NCBI GenBank assembly: GCA_945827765.1
Contig: CALZPS010000018.1
Span: 1-13,074 of the forward strand
DNA from: an uncultured Lachnospiraceae bacterium
Lineage (GTDB): Bacteria > Bacillota > Clostridia > Lachnospirales > Lachnospiraceae
DNA length: 13,074 bases
Direction: 5' to 3'
Part shown: one piece after another, positions 7,341 to 13,074 of the stretch
Layout of the letters: the number at the start of each line of letters is the position of its first letter
Numbering within the stretch: the first letter of the stretch is position 1
Program-made: the position numbers and the translations under genes
The notes under the pieces: model-generated
What the model was told of the DNA's origin: nothing
Seen by the model: only the letters and a program-made list of their open reading frames with translations
Database searches by the model: none

Positions 7341-7412
7341 GGCGCAGTAGCCAAGTGGTAAGGCGTGGGTCTGCAACACCCTGATTCACCGGTTCAAATC
7401 CGGTCTGCGCCT
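7341..7412 (+). tRNA. tRNA-Cys (anticodon GCA)
   Basis: A 72-nt cloverleaf. Acceptor arms GGCGCAG (7341-7347) and CTGCGCC (7405-7411) are perfectly paired. The discriminator is T7412, the base expected as an identity element of tRNA-Cys. The anticodon GCA is at 7373-7375 and the T loop is GTTCAAAT. The 3' CCA is not encoded. Confidence 0.96.
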
Positions 7413-7415
7413 CTA

Positions 7416-7433
7416 TTAACAGAGAGCTGTTAA
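7416..7433 (+). other. Hairpin immediately after tRNA-Cys
   Basis: TTAACAG (7416-7422) pairs perfectly with CTGTTAA (7427-7433) around an AGAG loop, 3 nt after the tRNA. It has no T run and probably marks the 3' trailer for processing. Confidence 0.45.
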
Positions 7434-7504
7434 ATGTTAATGCTACATAAGGGAGAACTTTGAAAACAGCACGGAAATACAACTTTATGGGCGGTATTAA
7501 AGGT

Positions 7505-7551
7505 AAAATACAGCGTAGAAGGCAGAAATGCTTTTTGCGCTGTATTTTTTT
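7505..7551 (+). terminator. Very strong tRNA-operon terminator
   Basis: AAAATACAGCG (7505-7515) pairs with CGCTGTATTTT (7538-7548). The interior 7516-7524 / 7529-7537 continues the helix through several G-U wobbles to a GAAA tetraloop at 7525-7528, about 20 pairs in all. A T tract runs to 7551. The wobbles fit + strand RNA. Confidence 0.88.
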
Positions 7552-7552
7552 A

Positions 7553-7620
7553 TCATATCGGAAACTTCGTTTCCTATATGACAAACTCTCCGGTGAATCG
7601 CACTGCGACGGAAAGGAGTC
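7553..7620. other. Unexplained palindromic intergenic segment
   Basis: TCATAT c GGAAAC (7553-7565) pairs with GTTTCC t ATATGA (7569-7581) around a TTC loop, with only one mismatch. A second structure follows at about 7588-7611, combining TCCG/CGGA and TCGC/GCGA. The segment lies after the tRNA terminator and before the pgi promoter, with no credible ORF. It may be a repeat, a processed RNA or a protein-binding region; nothing further can be assigned. I see nothing notable in 7621-7672. Confidence 0.4.
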
Positions 7621-7672
7621 CCTTGGCTCATGGAATTATCGAAATCATCTACAGTATTTCCTTCTTTTTTCA

Positions 7673-7701
7673 TTGAAAAACGAGCTTGATTTTAGTATAC
7701 T
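7673..7701 (+). promoter_or_regulatory. pgi promoter
   Basis: TTGAAA (7673-7678) and TATACT (7696-7701), spaced by 17 bp, each match the sigma-A consensus at 5 of 6 positions. Transcription would start near 7708, giving a leader of about 78 nt before pgi. Confidence 0.75.
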
Positions 7702-7785
7702 TAAAACAGATAAGTTGTTTGTAATCAGGGGGTAGTGCGCTGCGGCATGATTACTTTATGGCAACATGAAAAGGAGAGATGAAAA

Positions 7786-9366
7786 ATGGAATGGAAAAAC
7801 TTTGATCAATTAGAATCATACAAGAAATTGGACAGTATTTCGCCGGTGGACCTAAAAACAGCGATGGCCGGAGAAAACGGCGCTAAGCGGGTGGAAGAGT
7901 ACAGAGTGCCGATGGCAGGAGGAATGGTCTATAGTTTTGCGGCAAAAGCAGTGGACGATGAAGTCCTTGAGGCGCTGCAGGAAGTTGCAGATGAGGCTGC
8001 ACTTACAGAGAAGTATGCAGAACTTTATAACGGTGCTGTGATCAATACGGGTGAAAAGAGACTGGTTCTTCATCAGTTGACCCGTGGGCAGCTTGGCGAA
8101 GATGTGGTTGCGGACGGAGTGAATAAAAGAGAATTTTATGTCAGCCAGCAAAAGCGGGCGGCAGAGTTTGCCAACAAGGTACATACCGGTGAAATCGTGA
8201 ATGAGGCGGGCGAGAAATTTACGACAGCAGTACAGATAGGTATCGGCGGAAGCGATCTTGGTCCACGTGCATTGTATTTGAGCCTTGAAAACTGGGCGAA
8301 GGTAAACGGCACATTAAAAATGGATGCAAAGTTTATCAGCAATGTTGACCCGGATGATGCATCGGCAGTTCTGGCATCGGTTGATGTGGCACATACCATT
8401 TTCGTGTTGGTATCGAAATCAGGGACAACATTGGAGACTTTGACAAATGAGTCGTTTGTAAAGAATGCAATTGCCAGCGCAGGTCTGGATCCGTCAAAGC
8501 ACATGGTTGCGGTCACAAGTGAAACTTCCCCGCTTGCGGGTAATCCGGATTATCTGGATTCATTCTATATGGATGATTATATCGGCGGAAGATATTCTTC
8601 CACATCAGCGGTAGGCGGTGTGATTCTTTCCCTCGCCTTTGGAGCAGATGTGTTTGCACGTATCCTGGAGGGCGCGGCAGGCGAAGATGAACTGGCAAAA
8701 AATACTGACATCAGGAAAAATCCGGCGATGCTGGATGCGTTGATTGGTGTATATGAGCGCAACTTCCTCGGATATGGGGCGACAGCAGTACTGCCATATT
8801 CGCAAGGGCTGAGCCGTTTTCCGGCACATTTGCAGCAGCTTGACATGGAGTCAAACGGCAAGAGTGTGAATCGTTTTGGCGAGCCGGTTTCTTACGTGAC
8901 CGGACCGATTATTTTCGGTGAGCCGGGCACGAACGGACAGCATTCTTTCTACCAGCTGCTGCATCAGGGAACCGATATTATTCCGTTACAGTTTGTTGGA
9001 TTTAAGAACAATCAGATGGGGAATGATGTTGTGATTCAGGGCAGTACAAGCCAGCAGAAACTCAGCGCGAATGTGGCGGCACAGATTATGGCGTTTGCCT
9101 GCGGAAAAGAGGATGAGAATCCGAACAAGTATTTTGCGGGCGGCAGACCGTCAAGTATCATTGTCGGGGAGCAGCTTACTCCGGAGGCACTGGGCGCATT
9201 GCTTGCACATTTTGAGAATAAGGTCATGTATCAGGGATTTGTATGGAATCTGAATAGTTTTGACCAGGAAGGTGTACAGTTAGGAAAAGTGCTGGCAAAG
9301 AAAGTGCTTGCAAAGGATACAGACGGGGCACTTACAGCGTATAGTGAATTGCTGGGAATTTTTTAA
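7786..9366 (+). CDS. pgi: Glucose-6-phosphate isomerase
   Basis: PGI interconverts glucose-6-phosphate and fructose-6-phosphate in cytoplasmic glycolysis and gluconeogenesis. Visible features are the first SIS-domain phosphate motif IGIGGSDLGPRA (151-162), SKSGTTLET (210-218), and the signature GGRYSSTSAVGG (267-278) with Arg269. Glu355 (DMESNGKS), His386 (GTNGQHSF) and the C-terminal Lys501 (EGVQLGKVLAK) are the expected catalytic residues. At 526 aa it is longer than the roughly 450-aa enzymes of Bacillus and nearer to the E. coli type. AAGGAG (7771-7776) lies 9 nt before the ATG. It has its own promoter and terminator, so it is probably monocistronic. Confidence 0.98.
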   Translation: MEWKNFDQLESYKKLDSISPVDLKTAMAGENGAKRVEEYRVPMAGGMVYSFAAKAVDDEVLEALQEVADEAALTEKYAELYNGAVINTGEKRLVLHQLTRGQLGEDVVADGVNKREFYVSQQKRAAEFANKVHTGEIVNEAGEKFTTAVQIGIGGSDLGPRALYLSLENWAKVNGTLKMDAKFISNVDPDDASAVLASVDVAHTIFVLVSKSGTTLETLTNESFVKNAIASAGLDPSKHMVAVTSETSPLAGNPDYLDSFYMDDYIGGRYSSTSAVGGVILSLAFGADVFARILEGAAGEDELAKNTDIRKNPAMLDALIGVYERNFLGYGATAVLPYSQGLSRFPAHLQQLDMESNGKSVNRFGEPVSYVTGPIIFGEPGTNGQHSFYQLLHQGTDIIPLQFVGFKNNQMGNDVVIQGSTSQQKLSANVAAQIMAFACGKEDENPNKYFAGGRPSSIIVGEQLTPEALGALLAHFENKVMYQGFVWNLNSFDQEGVQLGKVLAKKVLAKDTDGALTAYSELLGIF

Positions 9367-9412
9367 AGGATAAGGTGGCTGCTTTCTCATAAAAGTGACC
9401 CACTGAAGGCGG

Positions 9413-9443
9413 AGAATCTCGCTTGCGAGATTCTTTGTTTTTT
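9413..9443 (+). terminator. pgi intrinsic terminator
   Basis: AGAATCTCGC (9413-9422) and GCGAGATTCT (9425-9434) form a perfect stem with an effective CTTG loop, followed by a T-rich tract to 9443, 47 nt after the pgi stop. Confidence 0.9.
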
Positions 9444-9448
9444 ATCTG

Positions 9449-9478
9449 TTAAGTCTTCGCGGATTGTGATAATATATT
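9449..9478 (+). promoter_or_regulatory. Probable Wadjet operon promoter
   Basis: The core TGTGATAATATA (9465-9476) contains an extended -10 (TGT then GATAAT at 9468-9473) and overlaps TATATT (9473-9478). The -35 is poor; TTAAGT (9449-9454) lies 18 bp from TATATT. The same 12-mer occurs in the tRNA promoter at 7182-7193. It is the only promoter-like sequence seen between the pgi terminator and jetA, and it now lies about 265 bp from the start codon because of the element at 9527-9722. Confidence 0.45.
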
Positions 9479-9521
9479 AGAGGAAGAAACGGCAAAGATG
9501 CAGAGATTTTTGATATTGCAG

Positions 9522-9727
9522 AAACATGATGTTGGTGTCAAAAGCCCCCAACTATGATACCTACGGATTGTTCCGTGCTTTGCACTCCCGCAATCCTGCC
9601 CGACATTCGCATATCGCGGGATTATCATCCCACTTTTATGCTCATATCGGGGCGGGTCCCAAGGACTTTCACCCACTTATGAGCAAGCTCATGTGGGATT
9701 AGCCCTTTTGACCCTGGTATCAAAACA
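9522..9727. repeat. 5-bp direct repeats AAACA flanking the insertion-like element
   Basis: AAACA occurs at 9522-9526 and 9723-9727, directly abutting the two TGAT/ATCA ends of the element. This is what a target-site duplication would look like. In A-rich DNA a 5-bp match could also be chance. Confidence 0.5.
9527..9722. mobile_element. MITE-like hairpin-rich element in the jet leader
   Basis: A 196-bp non-coding segment has 18-bp imperfect terminal inverted repeats. The left end TGATGTTGGTGTCAAAAG (9527-9544) and the reverse complement of the right end (9705-9722) agree at 13 of 18 positions, including TGAT and GTCAAAAG. The interior is densely paired. ATGAGC/GCTCAT extended by CCCAC/GTGGG lies at 9672-9697. 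GGATTG/CAATCC (9565-9570, 9591-9596) encloses GTGC/GCAC. AATCCTGC/GCGGGATT lies at 9592-9599 and 9616-9623, and GTCC/GGAC at 9656-9659 and 9663-9666. A further pair, TGATACC/GGTATCA (9555-9561, 9716-9722), crosses the terminal pairing. It encodes no transposase, so it would need one in trans. A structured regulatory RNA is the main alternative. Confidence 0.55.
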
Positions 9728-9741
9728 TAGAGGTAAATATC

Positions 9742-11151
9742 ATGCAGTTACGATTTGAAATTCCGGACAGATTCTGGGGATTGTTCCGGTCGGTGAACCG
9801 GGAAGTATATATTGAGGCATTATTAGTCATTAATGAAGAATATCAATACAGCAATTATTTTCTGACACGGGAAACCTGTATCCAGATTTTAAGCGATCTT
9901 TATACTAAAAAGCGGATTCGATTGCAGCGTGAGGAAGATGAGACGGAGTTTGACATGCTGGAAACACCATCTCTGCGCATTCTCCGATGGCTTTTGAAGG
10001 CAGGGTGGCTGAAAAAAATCGAAGACTATCATACATTGGCGACGCATATTGTGATTCCTGATTATGCGGCGATTTTTATAGAAGCATTTGAAAGGCTGAA
10101 CTCGGAGGAGGATGAGACGGAAATATATATTCAGAATGTGTATGCCACATTGTTTTCCTTTCGAAATGACAGCCGCGCAAATATCAGTATGCTGCGGACG
10201 GCACTGGTTAATACGCGGCGGCTCAACAAGGCGCTGCAGGATATGCTGCACAATATGGACAAGTTTTTTGGACGGCTTTTGGAGCAGAAATCATACGGGG
10301 AACTGCTCAAAGAGCATTTGGAAGGCTATGTGGAAGAGATTGTCCAGAAGAAGTATCATATACTGAAAACCTCCGATAATTTCTACATTTACAAGACGGA
10401 TATCAAAAAGTGCCTGCGGGAGATGCGTGATGATGAGGAATGGCTGGAGCAGATTCGTGAGCGGGCAAAAATGATGGGGGACAATCGGGAAGATGTCGTG
10501 GAGTTGATTGAATTGATCGAACGGGGGTTTGATGATATTGAGCATCGCATTTCCAATATGGACAAAGAGCATACGAAATATGTGCGGGCTACCGTGACGA
10601 GGCTTAATTATCTGCTCAGCGGGGAGACGGATACCAAAGGACTGGTGATACAACTACTGAATCAATTATCAGAGGCAAATGTGCGGGAGAGTGCAGACAG
10701 TCATTATTCTTATGAAGAAATGCTGCGGCTGACCGGAGCGAAAATGAATCTGTCGCTGCTGGAGATGATTTCGGAGCAGTCCTTATATAAGCGGCGCAAA
10801 GGGCGCAAAGATTTTATCAGTCAGATGGCGTTGGAAGAAGAAACGGAGGATTTGAAACGCGAGGATGTGCTCAAACTGAATCGTATCCAGACGCGCTACA
10901 GCAAAAAACAGATTGAAGAGTTTGTGGAATCCCATATGCAGGGAGATATCATGGATGCATCCAGGCTCAATGTGACAGACGAAGAAACATTTGAAAAACT
11001 GATTCTGGCATACGACTACTGCACGAGGCGAAGCAGTAAATATATGGCGGTGGAGGAAGAGGCGGAGATGATTGAAAACGGGCAGTATCGGTATCCGGCC
11101 CTGCGGTTTGTAAGACGATTTAAGGAGAACAACAATGATAGAGTATTTTGA
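9742..11151 (+). CDS. jetA: Wadjet defence protein JetA (kleisin-like subunit)
   Basis: The 469-aa product is recognised as the JetA family (DUF5716 type) from its start (LRFEIPDRFWGLF, residues 3-15), its length and its position before a DUF4194 JetB and an SMC-like ATPase. By established Wadjet biology, JetA is the kleisin that bridges the JetC ATPase dimer and carries JetB. The N-terminal part (about 1-120) looks like a winged-helix region. A long helical middle (about 145-310) has coiled-coil stretches such as VVELIELIERGFDDIEHRI (252-270), and the C-terminal part (about 355-460) is charged. TAGAGGT (9728-9734) is a modest ribosome site just outside the right end of the insertion-like element. 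The gene overlaps jetB by 17 nt. It differs from the DUF3375 JetA of type I systems, so a type II-like system is inferred. Confidence 0.85.
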   Translation: MQLRFEIPDRFWGLFRSVNREVYIEALLVINEEYQYSNYFLTRETCIQILSDLYTKKRIRLQREEDETEFDMLETPSLRILRWLLKAGWLKKIEDYHTLATHIVIPDYAAIFIEAFERLNSEEDETEIYIQNVYATLFSFRNDSRANISMLRTALVNTRRLNKALQDMLHNMDKFFGRLLEQKSYGELLKEHLEGYVEEIVQKKYHILKTSDNFYIYKTDIKKCLREMRDDEEWLEQIRERAKMMGDNREDVVELIELIERGFDDIEHRISNMDKEHTKYVRATVTRLNYLLSGETDTKGLVIQLLNQLSEANVRESADSHYSYEEMLRLTGAKMNLSLLEMISEQSLYKRRKGRKDFISQMALEEETEDLKREDVLKLNRIQTRYSKKQIEEFVESHMQGDIMDASRLNVTDEETFEKLILAYDYCTRRSSKYMAVEEEAEMIENGQYRYPALRFVRRFKENNNDRVF

Positions 11152-11833
11152 GCAGTTGACACAGGAGGAACAGGAGAGCCTGACGGAAATCATTCAGACT
11201 TTGTACCGCCAGACATTTATTCTGGAGCGGAAATTTGACAGGCGCAGCGGGCGGATGGTCTACACGAAGGAACACCGTGCGTGCAGCCGGCATTTTGAAT
11301 TCCTCAAAGCATATTTTGAGGTGGCGGGCATTTCTTTGAAAGAAAGTGTCCATATGGGGCTTATATACATACAGGGTGAGGGCTTGTGGGGAGAGAAACT
11401 GCCCAGACTAGCGACAATTTATTTGTTGCTTTTAAAACTTATTTATGACGAACAGATGCAAGTTGTCTCGACAAGCAGCCATATAGTGACCACAATGGGA
11501 GCAATCAACGGGAAAGCCGGAGAATTCCGGGTGCTTAACGGGCTGCCTTCCATCACGGAAATGCGGCGCACGATTGCTCTGTTGAAACGGTATCAGCTCG
11601 TGGAACCGCTGGACGTGCTGGAGGAGCTGAACGAGAATACCCGTATGGTGATTTATCCGAGTATACAGGCGGTGCTGTTGGGAGATGATATCCGCGAACT
11701 TTTGGGCACATTCGGCGGAACAGAGGAAGAAAACCAGCGGACATTGTATGGTAATGATGCAAAGCAGAGGCAGCCGCAGGAGACAGTCGTGGAAGATAAG
11801 GAGGACGAGGATGGAGACGAGACAACCGTTTAA
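11135..11833 (+). CDS. jetB: Wadjet defence protein JetB (DUF4194, KITE-like subunit)
   Basis: The 232-aa product fits the DUF4194/JetB family, the winged-helix KITE partner of the Wadjet SMC complex, comparable to MukE or MksE. The core (about 1-195) has the YFEVAGISLKES and LPRLATIYLLLLKLIYDE segments typical of these proteins, and a second helical domain (TEMRRTIALLKRYQLVEPLD, 141-160). The tail (about 196-232) is low-complexity and strongly acidic and may be a variable linker. AAGGAG (11122-11127) lies 7 nt upstream of the ATG, inside jetA. It overlaps jetA by 17 nt and jetC by 23 nt, so the subunits are probably made in coupled amounts. Confidence 0.87.
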   Translation: MIEYFEQLTQEEQESLTEIIQTLYRQTFILERKFDRRSGRMVYTKEHRACSRHFEFLKAYFEVAGISLKESVHMGLIYIQGEGLWGEKLPRLATIYLLLLKLIYDEQMQVVSTSSHIVTTMGAINGKAGEFRVLNGLPSITEMRRTIALLKRYQLVEPLDVLEELNENTRMVIYPSIQAVLLGDDIRELLGTFGGTEEENQRTLYGNDAKQRQPQETVVEDKEDEDGDETTV

Positions 11834-13021
11834 GGCATTATCAAAAATCTGCCTGAACAACTGGCATTATATAGACCGTAAAATATTAACTCTGAACGAG
11901 GGCATCAATTTTTTTACAGGGCACTCAGGTAGTGGAAAATCGACGGTCATCGATGCACTGCAGATCGTCCTCTATGCCAACACGGATGGGCGTGGCTTCT
12001 TTAACAAAGCTGCGGCGGACGATTCCGACCGCTCGCTCATAGAATATTTGCGGGGCATGGTCAATATCAGTGAAAATAATGAGTCGCAGTATCTGCGTAA
12101 TCATAACTTTTCCAGTACCATCGTGTTGGAGCTGGAGCAGACCAACACGCATGAAAAACAATGCGTGGGAGTCGTGTTTGACGTGGAGACGGCAACGAAC
12201 GAAATCAGCCGTATGTTTTTCTGGCACATGGGTGGCCTGCTGGAAAATCATTATCGTTTTGACAAAAGGTGTATGACAACGGTTGAGATAAAAGAATATC
12301 TGCAGAGAACATTTTCGGAAGAACAATACTACTGCGGAACGAGCAATGAACGTTTCCGCCGCCAGCTTTATGATGTATATCTGGGCGGGCTGGATATGGA
12401 GAAGTTCCCGCGGCTGTTCAAACGGGCGATTCCGTTTAAAATGAATATCAAGCTGGAAGATTTTGTGAAAGAGTATATCTGCATGGAGCAGGATATCCAT
12501 ATTGAAGATTTGCAGGAAAGCGTTATGCAGTATGGGAGAATGCGCAGCAAGTTGGAGGAGACACAGCGGGAAATCGAGCGGCTGACGGAGATTCGTGAGG
12601 TATATCAGGCTTACACAACTGCAAATCAGGAGATGCAAAATTGTACTTATCAGATTGAACGTCTGAATATGCTGCAGCTGAATCAGAAAATGCAGGAAAA
12701 TCGGGACAAAATCGAAGGGCGAACGGAGGAAATTGCGCGGCAGGAGACTTTTCAGACGAGGATTGAAAAAGAGCAGCGGGAATTGAAAAAGGAATACGAG
12801 GATGTGCTCGTGCGCATTGCGGGCAGTGGATATTCGGCGTTAGAGCAGGAAATGATCAGCCTAAATGAGACACTTGAGCGTCTGGCAGGCAGTAAAGCCC
12901 GTTGGGATGCTGTCTCGCAGCGGCTGAAAGAGTGGAAGACAAAGGACATCACGCCGAATCAGACCATTTGGGATATTGAAAAGTTTGCCGGCGGAAATAT
13001 TTCCGCGGGGGAACTCAAACG
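11811..13021 (+). CDS. jetC: Wadjet defence protein JetC, SMC-like ATPase (5' part)
   Basis: An open frame runs from ATG 11811 to the end of genuine sequence, 403 complete codons without a stop. AAGGAGG (11798-11804) is 6 nt upstream. The N-terminal head has a clear Walker A, GHSGSGKST at residues 37-45, after an FFTG strand, as in MukB/JetC-type SMC ATPases. Residues about 235-375 become a charged coiled-coil arm (for example SKLEETQREIERLTEIREVY, 246-265). The signature motif and Walker B lie in the missing C-terminal part. In Wadjet, JetC dimers extrude DNA loops and present circular plasmids to the JetD nuclease. The gene is cut off by the contig end; the apparent reading after residue 403 is translated adapter and should be discarded. 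Confidence 0.93.
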
Positions 13022-13074
13022 CTGTCTCTATACACATCTCCGAGCCCACGAGACCGTACTAGATCTCGTATGCC
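13022..13074. other. Illumina Nextera adapter contamination, not genomic
   Basis: Positions 13022-13039 match the Tn5 mosaic-end sequence (it contains TATACACATCT) with one T missing. 13040-13054 is the Nextera read-2 segment CCGAGCCCACGAGAC. 13055-13062 is CGTACTAG, an i7 index of the Nextera N7xx set. 13063-13074 is the start of the P7 sequence, ATCTCGTATGCC. The four parts are contiguous and in the order found in a library fragment read through its insert. Genomic sequence ends at 13021. Confidence 0.97.

Noticed and set aside
7239..7412. tRNA genes as an integration site of a mobile element
   Set aside because: No integrase gene and no duplicated tRNA 3' end are present in the window.
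7324..7584. 86-codon - strand frame over the tRNA-Cys
   Set aside because: Part of it is the reverse translation of the tRNA (the TGFEPVNQG-type string), a well-known annotation artefact.
7460..7735. 91-codon + strand frame between tRNA-Cys and pgi
   Set aside because: It runs through the tRNA terminator, a hairpin segment and the pgi promoter, starts with TTG, and has no ribosome site.
9449..9676. 75-codon - strand frame within the insertion-like element
   Set aside because: Its codons follow the hairpin arms of a palindromic element and it has no ribosome site; it is explained better by the repeat.
13022..13074. Unusual C-terminal extension of JetC
   Set aside because: The residues after 403 are a translation of sequencing adapter.
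1..13074. CRISPR array
   Set aside because: No run of regularly spaced short direct repeats was seen; repeats present are two-copy or palindromic.

Overview
The window looks like the end of a draft contig from a low-to-mid GC Gram-positive anaerobe of the class Clostridia, most likely family Lachnospiraceae. This is inferred from the purine-rich AGGAGG-type ribosome sites, sigma-A type promoters, a tatD-ksgA pair, a DUF5716-type JetA protein, and tRNA genes without encoded CCA. No species is claimed.

Layout, all genes on the + strand: (1) 204-1908, a three-helix membrane protein with a Tyr/Ser-rich repeat tail, then a membrane-anchored FHA-domain protein; these may be signalling partners. 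(2) 2077-5260, a two-gene unit encoding a YbhJ-like aconitase-superfamily hydratase and, 1 nt downstream, a sigma-70-like protein with regions 1.1, 2.1-2.2 and 3 but no region 4. (3) 5391-7083, tatD and ksgA/rsmA, without the RNase M5 gene that often lies between them in Firmicutes. (4) 7143-7551, a tRNA-Glu(TTC) / tRNA-Cys(GCA) unit with its own promoter and a very strong terminator. (5) 7673-9443, pgi with a good promoter and an intrinsic terminator. (6) 9449-13021, the start of a Wadjet (Jet) plasmid-defence operon: jetA, jetB and the first 403 codons of jetC, with overlapping reading frames.

The most interesting part is the Wadjet leader. Between a plausible promoter and jetA lies a 196-bp, hairpin-rich segment (9527-9722). 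It has 18-bp imperfect terminal inverted repeats (13 of 18 identical) and is flanked by a 5-bp direct repeat AAACA. Removing it restores a leader of ordinary length, so it looks like a MITE-type insertion into the 5' untranslated region of the defence operon.

The last 53 bases (13022-13074) are not genomic. They match Illumina Nextera read-2 adapter, including an i7 index (CGTACTAG) and the start of the P7 sequence. The contig therefore ends inside jetC, jetD is not visible, and the jetC translation after residue 403 is artificial.
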